Positions 24,896 through 32,640 of a stretch of DNA of 35,332 nucleotides are shown in pieces. The stretch is from Bacillus sp. FJAT-29790 (GTDB lineage Bacteria > Bacillota > Bacilli > Bacillales > Cytobacillaceae), in the NCBI RefSeq assembly GCF_019039215.1, contig NZ_JAHNZZ010000001.1:1560021-1595352 (forward strand). Direction: 5' to 3'. The translations under genes were made by a program, and so were the position numbers. The notes under the pieces are model-generated. The model saw only the letters and a program-made list of their open reading frames with translations. It was not told where the DNA came from and made no database searches. The stretch's first letter is position 1, and each line of letters opens with the position of its first letter.

Positions 24896-25008
24896 AGAGT
24901 TTTATATTAAGCAGCTAATTGGCTGGTATGGAGACGGTATTGAACCGGACTCATGCCTGCCAATTTTTGCTTTATACGTTTGTTATTATAAAAAAAAATA
25001 AATCCATG
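24880..25008 (-). pseudogene. IS3-family (IS150-like) transposase 3' remnant with terminal repeat
   Basis: The minus-strand frame from 25008 to the stop at 24907 reads HGFIFFYNNKRIKQKLAGMS followed by PVQYRLHTSQLAA. The Y-N-N-K-R-I-x-x-K-L-x-G-(L/M)-S-P-V-x-Y-R signature is the C-terminus of IS3-family OrfB transposases. Directly beyond the stop lies GTGACCCCAAAAAGTTAGAG (24880-24900), a typical IS3-type terminal inverted repeat. Only the last 34 codons and one end survive. Confidence 0.88.
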
Positions 25009-25053
25009 TTGGTAATGCTATCCCTATCAATATAACATGGTGTTTTCGGTAAG

Positions 25054-25139
25054 GGGAACCGTATCATAAGTAAATGAGGTTTTTAAATACAGTCGTAAAT
25101 CACTTTCAACAATAAAAGCTATTTGTTTTTGATTTGATC
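25054..25139 (+). repeat. Dispersed element copy E, a mosaic of two other loci
   Basis: 25057-25090 carries AACCGTATCATAAG and TAAATGAGGTTTTTA. 25064-25119 matches 21985-22040 with one mismatch. 25118-25138 (CTATTTGTTTTTGATTTGAT plus C) is identical to 23217-23237. The segment therefore joins two sequences that are 1.2 kb apart, in the same order, further upstream. Confidence 0.75.
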
Positions 25140-25182
25140 TAGGCACAGTATTATCAGCGAATAATTAACCGTTTCGCGCCAC

Positions 25183-25389
25183 TTAACCAAAAAGGTAAAG
25201 AAAATCGATTAACGTAGCGGTTACCTGTGCTAAGAAATTATCGTAGTTTCTAGTATCGAACCACAAGGCCCAATTGTTACCAACACGTCCAAACTCGGAC
25301 CGAAGAATAAGGAATTGGTTCGGAAAGAAGAAGTATGTTAGAGGTGCGATAAGTAGCAACAACCTGAAGGTTTTATTGTGGTCATATTC
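25183..25389 (-). pseudogene. Open frame remnant of an unknown hydrophobic protein
   Basis: A 68-codon stop-free minus-strand frame reads NKTFRLLLLIAPLTYFFFPN, QFLILRSEFGRVGNNWALWF and DTRNYDNFLAQVTATLIDFL before TAA. Composition looks protein-like (a hydrophobic stretch, then W/F/N-rich), but there is no start codon with a ribosome site and a stop lies just upstream. Probably the 3' end of a truncated gene; family not recognised. Confidence 0.3.
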
Positions 25390-25400
25390 TTATAAAACTA

Positions 25401-25434
25401 GGATTGGGGTCTTTTCCCCAATCCTAATTTTTTC
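25401..25434. terminator. Terminator, probably bidirectional, beyond the EamA gene
   Basis: AGGATTGGGG-TCTTTT-CCCCAATCCT is a perfect 10-bp stem followed on the plus strand by AATTTTTTCC and on the minus strand by AGTTTTAT. It lies 65 bp past the EamA stop. Confidence 0.75.
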
Positions 25435-25496
25435 CTTTTAAATAAAACAGTATCATAATTTAACACAAAGTTATTTTAATAAAAGCATCCAAAACT

Positions 25497-26399
25497 CTAC
25501 CCCTTAATATGCTGCCTAACTCTAAAAAGACTACTCCCAAGTTCGTTTAATGCAATCGCTGCTAATATAATAGCCGTGCCTAACCACTGAAGCGGAGTTA
25601 TCGCTTCTGACAAAATAATGTTGGCTGATAAGATGGCGATCGGTAATTCAATGGATGTTAATATATTGGCGATTCCACCTGAAACCAATGGTGCACCCAC
25701 TGCAAAAAATAGTGGGGGAATAACAGCTCCAAATAGCGAAACACCGACGGCAGTCTTTAATAAGTTTGCCTCCAATGGCAGTACAGTTGGAATATCACGC
25801 ATGAATACGACTAGTACTAAGATAGTTGATCCTGTTGCCATCAAAGAGGTCCGAGTCCATGGATCCACATTTACAGCGACCTTTCCGCTAAAAAAAATAA
25901 ATCCGGCATAGGTGAATGCAGCTAGAATTCCAAAAAGGAAACCTTTAAAAGGCAGCCCCTGTATGTCGCCATTTAATATATTGGAAGCAAAAAAGACCCC
26001 GATCAAAATTAAAATGATGGACAATACGGTTACAGGCGCAGGTTTTATTTTGCTGAAAATCCATTCTAAAATAATTCCTATCCAAACGAATTGAAACATT
26101 AAAATGATAGCCAATGAGGCCGGCAGATATTGCATCGCCCCATAATAAAAAATACTTGTTAACCCGACAAAACAACCGGTTATCATAATTTGAGGAACAT
26201 TCTTCTTATTAAGCCCTTTAAAGCTGGGGCGTTTAATTAGAGTGAAAGACCATAATAAAAATGAGGAAATAATCATTTGAACGATATTAATTTGGCCAAG
26301 TGAGTAGCCGTAGCTAAACCCCAATTTAGCAAATATCGGTGTAAAACCAAAACATCCAGCACCTAATAATACAAATAAAATACCTTTATTTAATTTCAT
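25497..26399 (-). CDS. EamA/DMT-superfamily permease
   Basis: A 300-aa membrane protein with ten hydrophobic segments in two homologous halves of five, the EamA (drug/metabolite transporter) architecture. The first half begins GILFVLLGAGCFGFTPIFAK and includes IMITGCFVGLTSIFYYGAMQ, the second contains GVSLFGAVIPPLFFAVGAPL and ends LQWLGTAIILAAIALNEL, all typical for the family. The ATG is preceded by GGGAGG at good spacing and a TATAAT lies about 40 bp further upstream. Substrate is not predictable. It is a single-gene unit. Confidence 0.9.
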   Translation of the reverse strand: MKLNKGILFVLLGAGCFGFTPIFAKLGFSYGYSLGQINIVQMIISSFLLWSFTLIKRPSFKGLNKKNVPQIMITGCFVGLTSIFYYGAMQYLPASLAIILMFQFVWIGIILEWIFSKIKPAPVTVLSIILILIGVFFASNILNGDIQGLPFKGFLFGILAAFTYAGFIFFSGKVAVNVDPWTRTSLMATGSTILVLVVFMRDIPTVLPLEANLLKTAVGVSLFGAVIPPLFFAVGAPLVSGGIANILTSIELPIAILSANIILSEAITPLQWLGTAIILAAIALNELGSSLFRVRQHIKG

Positions 26400-26801
26400 T
26401 ATAAAACCTCCCTGCGCTCAAAACTACCGAACTATTATATCATAAATAGGAGATTGCCTGTTCCTAGTCATTCTTTTGAGAGAGAGGTTCTATAACTAGA
26501 TTTTATTGGATTTTCATTGTTCCCTTATTTGTATTAAACGAACTATCATTTATTAATAATATTTAAAAGTGATATTAAAAAGGAATATCGCACAGTTTTA
26601 TCCGAAAAATCGGGCTTGTTATATCAAAGCTGTTTTTCTCCTTATACTCCGAATAGTTCAGATAAAATTCAAACAATTGGAGGCATGAGCTTTACCTCTG
26701 AAAATGAGTGTAATCTAGCATAAGGATTGCTTTTGTAACAAAATGGCATTTCCTATCGTCTAATTGGTGAAACTGAACAAAAAGTCTAGGAGGAACATCA
26801 T
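26400..26801. other. Intergenic region between divergent genes
   Basis: About 400 bp between the divergent EamA and lipoprotein genes. Apart from the TATAAT upstream of EamA, I see no gene, repeat or clear hairpin. Confidence 0.5.
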
Positions 26802-27737
26802 TTGAATAAAACATTTACCATCGCAGGTACGCTCCTTTTGAGTATGTCCCTATTTGGCTGTTCAAGCACGACCAACACCTCTCCAGAGCAACCGTCTGAG
26901 CAGGCATCCAAAAAACCAAAGGAGCAGCCGCAGGAAGCTGTTCAATCCGATAAGGAACTCGTGACTAAGATTGCTGAGGAATTTGGCAAAAAGCTGCAAG
27001 TGGTATCGCTGCTAGCGCCGAAAGAGGATCTGAAGAAGAATATGACAGACCAGTATGGGGGCCTCATTGCGGCGCCCTTATTGGAAAATTGGATCAATAA
27101 CCCGTCAAGCGCTCCAGGACGCTTGACGTCAAGCCCATGGCCGGACCGGATCGAGATTCTTTCTGTTGAGAAGGTCACGGATGCATCTTATAAGATAAAT
27201 GGAGAAATTATCGAGATCACAAGTGTGGAGAAGGAAAATGGAGGCTTTGCGGCCAAACAGCCAATAGGTCTTACCGTCGAAAAGATTAATAATGACTGGC
27301 TCATCACCGATGTAACGCTAGGCGAGTACGCGTCCAATGGCATTCAGTATAAAAATACAGAATATGGGTTTGAAATTTCCTTACGAGAAAGCTGGAAGGA
27401 TTATAAAATTTTAACCGATAAGTGGGAAGGCATGTCACCGCAAAGCAGTAAGGCAGTTGAAGCGGGTCCTCTAATTTCCATCAGGCATCCGCATTGGACG
27501 GTGCAGAACCCGCACCAGGATATCCCGGTTATGGTGTTCACCCATGAGCAGTGGGGTGCGATGCAGAAAGAGAAATTCCACATCGGTGCCGCACCAATGA
27601 ATCCTAAAGAGCTAGGACGCAACGCGGATTACGTCTTTGCCCTGCCAGCAAGGTATAACTATGCGTTCCCGACCGGGTATGAAGAAGTTGAGGAGATATT
27701 AAATAGCGGGGCTTTTAAGATCAGTGAAGAGAAATAA
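26802..27737 (+). CDS. Lipoprotein of unknown function
   Basis: A 311-aa secreted lipoprotein. The signal peptide MNKTFTIAGTLLLSMSLFGC ends in lipobox L-F-G-C20, followed by a Ser/Thr/Pro/Lys/Gln-rich linker to about residue 50. Residues 60-175 form an alpha+beta domain (EEFGKKLQVVSLLAP, then INGEIIEITSVEK and LTVEKINNDWLITDVTLGEY, resembling the ending of NTF2-like or DUF4878-type domains). A second domain from about 183 opens with KNTEYGFEISLRESWKDYKI, the PsbP/DUF-like 'stress-response' strand pattern seen in many Bacillus lipoproteins. Start is TTG 26802 with AGGAGG eight bases upstream. Single-gene unit. GC content is higher than its neighbours. Confidence 0.85.
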   Translation: MNKTFTIAGTLLLSMSLFGCSSTTNTSPEQPSEQASKKPKEQPQEAVQSDKELVTKIAEEFGKKLQVVSLLAPKEDLKKNMTDQYGGLIAAPLLENWINNPSSAPGRLTSSPWPDRIEILSVEKVTDASYKINGEIIEITSVEKENGGFAAKQPIGLTVEKINNDWLITDVTLGEYASNGIQYKNTEYGFEISLRESWKDYKILTDKWEGMSPQSSKAVEAGPLISIRHPHWTVQNPHQDIPVMVFTHEQWGAMQKEKFHIGAAPMNPKELGRNADYVFALPARYNYAFPTGYEEVEEILNSGAFKISEEK

Positions 27738-27910
27738 CAAATCACTCCTTTAATAGAATTTATTTAAGAATCTATTCTATGACACTCCTGAAACTCATGT
27801 CATCAAAAACAACAACCTTCTAAAAACAGCCTTATCTTAATATGTTCCAAGGTTTATTATTAATAACTCTTCTTGTTCTTCGTAAACATGAAACAAAACA
27901 TACACGTTAA

Positions 27911-27941
27911 AAAAGGAGCATCCCCGATGATGCTCCTTTTA
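27911..27941. terminator. Bidirectional terminator between lipoprotein and dehydrogenase genes
   Basis: AAAAGGAGCATC-CCCG-ATGATGCTCCTTTT: a stem with T-runs in both directions, TTTT on plus and TTTTTT on minus. It lies 7 bp beyond the dehydrogenase stop (minus) and 170 bp beyond the lipoprotein stop (plus). Confidence 0.88.
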
Positions 27942-27947
27942 ACTGTT

Positions 27948-28907
27948 TTAATAGCCACGTTTCCGATCTACCAGCCCGTGTAATGGCTGTTCATTTAAGA
28001 ATCGTTTTAAATTTTCAACAAAAAAGTTGCTCACTCCGTCTGCGGTGCTTGGTCCTGATAGATGTGAAGTGACGTACACATTTGGCATCGACCAGATGAC
28101 ATGTTCTTTAGGCAATGGTTCTATCTCAAATACATCGAGGACCGCCGCCTGAAGATGGCCTGATTGCATGACAGATATTAATTCCTCTTCGGCAATCAAT
28201 GCTCCGCGGCCAACATTAATCAGACAGGCATTCGGTTTCATTGCTAAAAGAAGGTTCCTGTTAATGATTTGATATGTGGCATCGGTTAAAGGAAGAGTTA
28301 TGACCAAATAATCAAGATCTTTAACAAATTCACCCCATTGATCTGAAGCAAAGTGACAATCCACTAATTGAGCTTTTTCCCCACTAAAGCTTAATCCCTG
28401 CACATTCATATCAAATGCTCGAGCTTTTCTTACAATCTCAGCTCCGATTGATCCAAGACCGGCCACCCCGATCGTTTTACCCGCTAGAGATTCAGAAATG
28501 AAAGGATCCCAGCGCTGTTCCTTTTGCGATTGTCTCATACGGGAACCGTCTTTCACTATGTCCAAGAGAAACGTAAATACATATTCAGATATATAACCTC
28601 CGAACTGATTAACAATTCGGGTTAGTGTTATGCTTTTAGGTATCGAATGGTCTGCAATCAAATCATCGACTCCCGCTCCCATCGACTGAAACCAGCGAAC
28701 AGATGAAGCAATTGGTGTATTTAGTAACTGGGTAGGAAATTTCCATCCCAAAATAACTTCAGTACCAGGTAAATATCTTTCCACTTCCTCCAAAGTTGCC
28801 GCTGCCCTTACCGATGTAAACCCATAATCGCGGATACATTTAGCATAAGCTTTAGCTTCTGTCTGCTCGGGACTAAACACAAGAATATTAGGCTCGGATG
28901 CACTCAT
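27948..28907 (-). CDS. D-2-hydroxyacid dehydrogenase (NAD)
   Basis: A 319-aa cytoplasmic oxidoreductase of the 2-hydroxyacid dehydrogenase family, closest in look to the glyoxylate/hydroxypyruvate-reductase-like group. The NAD fold is GVAGLGSIG (147-155). The catalytic triad can be placed at R234 (INVGRGALI), E261 or E263 (DVFEIEPLP) and H282 (VTSHLSGPST). The frame is open to 28988, but ATG 28907 (MSASEPNILVF) follows GGAGAG with correct spacing. It stands alone between a terminator and the hairpin repeat array 3. Substrate not predictable. Confidence 0.9.
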   Translation of the reverse strand: MSASEPNILVFSPEQTEAKAYAKCIRDYGFTSVRAAATLEEVERYLPGTEVILGWKFPTQLLNTPIASSVRWFQSMGAGVDDLIADHSIPKSITLTRIVNQFGGYISEYVFTFLLDIVKDGSRMRQSQKEQRWDPFISESLAGKTIGVAGLGSIGAEIVRKARAFDMNVQGLSFSGEKAQLVDCHFASDQWGEFVKDLDYLVITLPLTDATYQIINRNLLLAMKPNACLINVGRGALIAEEELISVMQSGHLQAAVLDVFEIEPLPKEHVIWSMPNVYVTSHLSGPSTADGVSNFFVENLKRFLNEQPLHGLVDRKRGY

Positions 28908-29384
28908 TGAACTACTCTCCTTTTTGATATGTAATTTCGATCGAATAATTAAAGTTGTCGGTTTCTTTTTAATAAATATGAAGCTCAATCTTCGTCATAA
29001 ATAATTTATCGATATAATTCTTCATAGTTTATTCGTCATCGAAAGGCCAAAAACCTTTTTCTGCTATCTGCATCGCTAGTTAAAGAAAGTATCTTTATGT
29101 AAATACTTATATAAAAAATAATACAAACAAAAACCTCACCAATATGAAAAAGCCACCAAATATGGCAGCTAGTTGTTCACTCTTTGCATCTGCTAGTTGA
29201 AGAAGAACTATATTTACTCTACTAGAATCGAAACTGCACTATAAATCAATAACAAAGCCATAACCATATTAAAATGATCTCGATACTTTGTGAGGAATCT
29301 CTGAAACAAATAAAAGCATATTAGCCCCCTTCTAAGATGTAATTAAATATGATCATCTAATAACCGACTCAAGTGACAATTGAC
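28908..29384. other. Gene-poor region upstream of the dehydrogenase
   Basis: AT-rich sequence holding the probable dehydrogenase promoter and a doubtful small frame at 29214-29319, listed separately. Nothing else was seen before array 3. Confidence 0.4.
29214..29319 (-). pseudogene. Possible small membrane peptide with a frame break
   Basis: On the minus strand ATG 29319 has AGGGGG upstream and reads MLLFVSEI, but this frame soon stops. One frame over, FQRFLTKYRDHFNMVMALLL followed by IYSAVSILVE ends at 29214: a basic stretch then a hydrophobic helix, as in small Bacillus membrane peptides. A one-base indel near 29300 would join them. Tentative. Confidence 0.3.
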
Positions 29385-29745
29385 ATTTCTAAAGCGTTTC
29401 CCAGTAAAAATGTCCGTCTTTGAAGGAATAACGGACATTTCCAAGGCGATTACCAATGTAATTGTCCGTCTTTGAAGGAATAACGGACATTTCTTAGGCG
29501 ATTACCCATGAAAATGTCCGTCTTTGAAGGAATAACGGACATTTCTTAGGCGACTACCTATGAAAATGTCCGTCTTTGAAGAAATAACGGACATTTCTTA
29601 GGCGATTACCTATGAAAATGTCCGTCTTTGAAGGAATAACGGACATTTCTTAGGCGTGTCCAAGTGGAAATGTCCGTTTTGGAATTGATAACGGACATTT
29701 CAAAGCCATTTTCAAGTAGAAACGTCCCTTATAAAGATGGAATCC
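29385..29745 (+). repeat. 52-bp tandem repeat array 3 (7 units, hairpin TGTCCGT/ACGGACA)
   Basis: TGTCCG begins at 29411, 29463, 29515, 29567, 29619 and 29671, with a degenerate CGTCCC at 29723: exactly 52 bp each time, with a partial unit before the first. The unit is TGTCCGTCTTTGAAGGAATA, ACGGACATTTCTTAGGCG, ATTACCTATGAAAA. TGTCCGT and ACGGACA form a 7-bp stem in every complete unit, even in the divergent sixth. In phase with array 2, GGAC-N5-TTAG-N2-GATT-N-CC is shared. It lies directly beyond the DUF4317 stop. Confidence 0.95.
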
Positions 29746-29747
29746 CC

Positions 29748-30914
29748 TCAGCCCAGAAACGTTTCCGGAATCAATTTAAACCCTTCAATGACAGTATCTT
29801 CATCAACCTCAATTAATAAACAGCGCTTGCCATTGACGGTAACCTGTCTGACATATTTTAAATCTTGGGGGCTAATCGCAATATTCGCTACTTTCGTGTT
29901 AATTTTAATCGATTTCGATGTATAATTTGGAACAATGCTGCTTGCTTTGAGCTCATACTTCTCGTCATCAATCACTTTTTGGAAGGCCATTTCTACTTTT
30001 TCGGTTTGAACTTCCTCCACTCCGCTTACCTTTAATACACGTTCCACATCTTTGTAATCCAATGTAGGAGCATCTTCCTCTTCTTCATCCATCATTCGGT
30101 TAATTTCTTCATATACATTGGAAAGGGTGGAAGCGTCTAGCTCGTCCCCTACTACCTCTTTTACAATTTCTTCGAATACCGCTTTATCTTCCTGTGCGGT
30201 CATAATCGCTTCACCGTTCAATACTTCCTCGATAAAATGAATATCCGGCTGATTAGGTTTCCCTGCTGAATAAAGGACGTGGTTCACATCTGCCGAATGA
30301 TCCGTAAAACTAGGAAACAAAAAGCCCGCTACGGGAGATGTGAGATTAATAATAGAATCAACCACAATGCTGGACTTGAATTCCTTTTCAACATAATCAA
30401 ATAATAATGTTCGTTTCGGCTGTTCCGATTGATTGATGCTGCAGAGAATAAATGGATGGGTATACACTTCATCCCTAACACTCACTTCAGATTCTTCACT
30501 ACTTCTTTTCGTTGGTTTAAAATATTCTCCCCGAATAAAGGTAACAACCATATCGACTTCGTATTGAACGTCTTTAAACATTTTTTCAACAAGCAAAAGC
30601 ATTTGCTCATTCCAACCTTCTGCATCTTCAGCTTGCAGCCCTTCGTGAAGAATAATCTGGCTGTGATCCACTACTTCACGCTGAAACTTTACATCAAATA
30701 ATTTCACATCCATCTGACCAGTCAGCACCTTTTTAAAGTTAGCCATAAATAACTCTTGCTGCTCCTGGTCTAACATTGGAAACGGCTGGCTTTCCATATG
30801 ATAAATATCGCTGCTTTCCTTCCTTATATAAACATTAAAAATGTCAGAAATCTTTAATAAATCATTATTTAGTTTAAATTGTTTCCGAATATTTGCTACG
30901 TCTTTTTTATTCAT
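29748..30914 (-). CDS. DUF4317 family protein
   Basis: A 388-aa soluble protein beginning MNKKDVANIRKQFKLNNDLL, the hallmark start of DUF4317, with the acidic segment MMDEEEEDAPTLDYKDVERV at about residues 290-310 and the C-terminal KSIKINTKVANIAISPQDL. The family is common and uncharacterised in Firmicutes. No signal, membrane segment or catalytic motif is evident. ATG 30914 has a modest GGAGAT upstream. It is a single-gene unit with array 3 immediately after the stop. Confidence 0.88.
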   Translation of the reverse strand: MNKKDVANIRKQFKLNNDLLKISDIFNVYIRKESSDIYHMESQPFPMLDQEQQELFMANFKKVLTGQMDVKLFDVKFQREVVDHSQIILHEGLQAEDAEGWNEQMLLLVEKMFKDVQYEVDMVVTFIRGEYFKPTKRSSEESEVSVRDEVYTHPFILCSINQSEQPKRTLLFDYVEKEFKSSIVVDSIINLTSPVAGFLFPSFTDHSADVNHVLYSAGKPNQPDIHFIEEVLNGEAIMTAQEDKAVFEEIVKEVVGDELDASTLSNVYEEINRMMDEEEEDAPTLDYKDVERVLKVSGVEEVQTEKVEMAFQKVIDDEKYELKASSIVPNYTSKSIKINTKVANIAISPQDLKYVRQVTVNGKRCLLIEVDEDTVIEGFKLIPETFLG

Positions 30915-31020
30915 GGAAAAGTCTATCTCCTATCTAGTATTCGTCTTTCTTAATGTACATAATCCTACGCTCTGCTAAATACTTCAAACTTAAATCAATC
31001 GGATTTGTGTTCCCGCACAT

Positions 31021-31064
31021 AAAAATATAGGAACCATAATAAATAGGGTTTCCTATATTTAAAA
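31021..31064. terminator. Terminator of the DUF4181 gene, bidirectional
   Basis: AAAAATATAGGAACC and GGGTTTCCTATATTT form a stem with one bulge around ATAATAAATA; on the minus strand TTTTTATG follows, on plus AAAATC. It lies 46 bp beyond the DUF4181 stop. Confidence 0.7.
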
Positions 31065-31109
31065 TCAACTATCTCATTCATTAATTCAATAAAGATTCCC
31101 TTTTCGCAT

Positions 31110-31520
31110 TTATATTAATCCAAAAAAATCAGTCTTAAACAGTGTAAAAAACAATATAAGAATAAATACTATTTGACTAATTGTTAATTTATAAGCATTC
31201 GGATTTTCTGCATACTTTCGCTCCATAACTGCTCTAATTGTTTCAGAAACAACAATAAAAATAAATATTATTAACCACGATTGTGAGAACTCAATCCAAG
31301 CCATAACATAACCCAACAAGAGAATGACTATGGTAATAATTCTGATTGTCCAATCAATTTTTTTATGTTTCTCATTAATATGGTTGTATGAAAAGAATTT
31401 ATTTTTCTCCTTAATTTTTAACCACTTTCTCATTATTGTATTAAAAGCAATCAACAATATAAATACACTGGCTAATAACAATATTAAATTCATCCAAAAA
31501 GTAGGCTCTACACCATACAT
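31110..31520 (-). CDS. DUF4181 membrane protein
   Basis: A 136-aa protein with four hydrophobic helices (about 9-29, 57-75, 81-95 and 113-134). The basic loop MRKWLKIKEKNKFFSYNHIN after helix 1 and the ESIRA-like VVSETIRAVMERKYAENPNAY between helices 3 and 4 are characteristic of DUF4181, a small Bacillus membrane family of unknown role. ATG 31520 follows GGGAGGGG. Single-gene unit. Confidence 0.85.
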   Translation of the reverse strand: MYGVEPTFWMNLILLLASVFILLIAFNTIMRKWLKIKEKNKFFSYNHINEKHKKIDWTIRIITIVILLLGYVMAWIEFSQSWLIIFIFIVVSETIRAVMERKYAENPNAYKLTISQIVFILILFFTLFKTDFFGLI

Positions 31521-31695
31521 AAATTTCCCCTCCCATTTACATTTTGAATATGATACAAACCATTAATAACGTGTTTGCCATCGTCTGATTTTATCAGATA
31601 GCTGTGTTAATCTTTAATATTGATAAAATAATAATTTTTTTGGGAGGCTTTTATAATACAAAGTTTCCCAAGTCGTTTGAATGGCGTAATCTCTG

Positions 31696-32139
31696 CTAAT
31701 TCCAATCATTGTAAGTGTAATACTTTTCTAGAGATATAGGTTTGTAATTTGGGCAGAAATCAAGTAAATTCCGTCTTCTTTTTTCAAGGGCTGTATTTGA
31801 TGAAAAAATTTCACATACATCATTTTTATCTTTGATTTCAATATCTTTTAGACAGAACACTTCATTATCGTTATCACCATATGGACAGAAGTTACCGTAT
31901 CTACACGATTGGCAGGAAGCTATTCTTATATTCTTCGGAAGCACTTTTTGTAGATTCTTAATAGCCAATTCCGTAACATCCGATGCCTTTGATATAAAAC
32001 GTTGCCTTTCTAAATAAATTTCATAGTGGATATTTTTCAATTCGTCATCTTCTGATTGCTCATAAAATACTTTTGTAGGTATTACGGTAAGCATATCATC
32101 AATCAGATAATAAACTGACAATGTTTTTTCTATTAACAA
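31696..32139 (-). CDS. Cysteine-rich hypothetical protein (147 aa)
   Basis: The first 70 residues are an alpha+beta region without Cys; all six Cys lie in the second half (C76, C79, C85, C96, C109, C129), beginning ASCQSCRYGNFCPYGDNDNE and VFCLKD, then DVCEIF and DFCPNY. The C-x2-C-x5-C-P-Y-G pattern suggests a metal site, probably Zn or Fe-S. I recall similar uncharacterised proteins in scattered Firmicutes but cannot name the family. The start is TTG 32139, with AGGAG eleven bases upstream, slightly long. A small frame lies just upstream (32170-32352). Confidence 0.65.
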   Translation of the reverse strand: MLIEKTLSVYYLIDDMLTVIPTKVFYEQSEDDELKNIHYEIYLERQRFISKASDVTELAIKNLQKVLPKNIRIASCQSCRYGNFCPYGDNDNEVFCLKDIEIKDKNDVCEIFSSNTALEKRRRNLLDFCPNYKPISLEKYYTYNDWN

Positions 32140-32637
32140 TAGTTGGTCATCTCCTTTCTATTATCTACTCTAAATACTGAATTTCGACAAACGTAAAGTA
32201 TCATAGGTCCTGTCATATATAAATGAAGTGAGCAGAAATTCTTTTATATTGTGCTTAGTGCTTTCGTTGCTACGACTATCTAAGAATAAGAATTGTCGAG
32301 ATACTTTGTAGCCACTACCGTTGTAAACCATTATATTTTCCAAATCGAACATCGTGTTCTGATGAACAATGAGGACACTCGAATCCTTCCTTGAAGCGAG
32401 TTTCCCTCATTTACTTAAGATACGGTTCCCCGATACCTCTCTAACTGCGAATTTAAAAAAGAACCTTCAATCCAAAGAAAGATCAAAGATTCTGCGTTTT
32501 ATTTCCAATGATATTCTAGTATTTACTCAATTGCTTAAGTGAATTTTTTATTTTATCTCTGTTTTTTTCAATCTTTGCCTTTTCAATCTCTTCATAATAG
32601 AAACGATCCAATCCTTTTGGTTTCTGCATCCAAAGGA
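32140..32637. other. Gene-poor region before the Cys-rich gene
   Basis: Contains a 60-codon minus-strand frame (32170-32352, starting MFDLENIMVYNGSGYKVSRQ) with no ribosome site, and the inverted dispersed element F at 32401-32440. The frame is protein-like and could be a truncated gene, but it has no recognised family. Confidence 0.3.
32401..32440 (-). repeat. Dispersed element copy F (inverted)
   Basis: On the minus strand it reads GGGGAACCGTATCTTAAG then TAAATGAGGGAAA, matching copy E over the GGGGAACCGTATC-N-TAAGTAAATGAGG part. Confidence 0.65.
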
Positions 32638-32640
32638 TTA
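32605..32640 (-). terminator. Possible terminator overlapping the mqo stop
   Basis: AATCCTTTGG and CCAAAAGGATT (minus strand) form a stem around ATGCAGAAA, with one unpaired A. No strong T-run follows, so the call is weak. Confidence 0.35.

Noticed and set aside
32170-32352. 60-codon minus-strand frame upstream of the Cys-rich gene
   Set aside because: No ribosome site and no family; not strong enough to call a gene.
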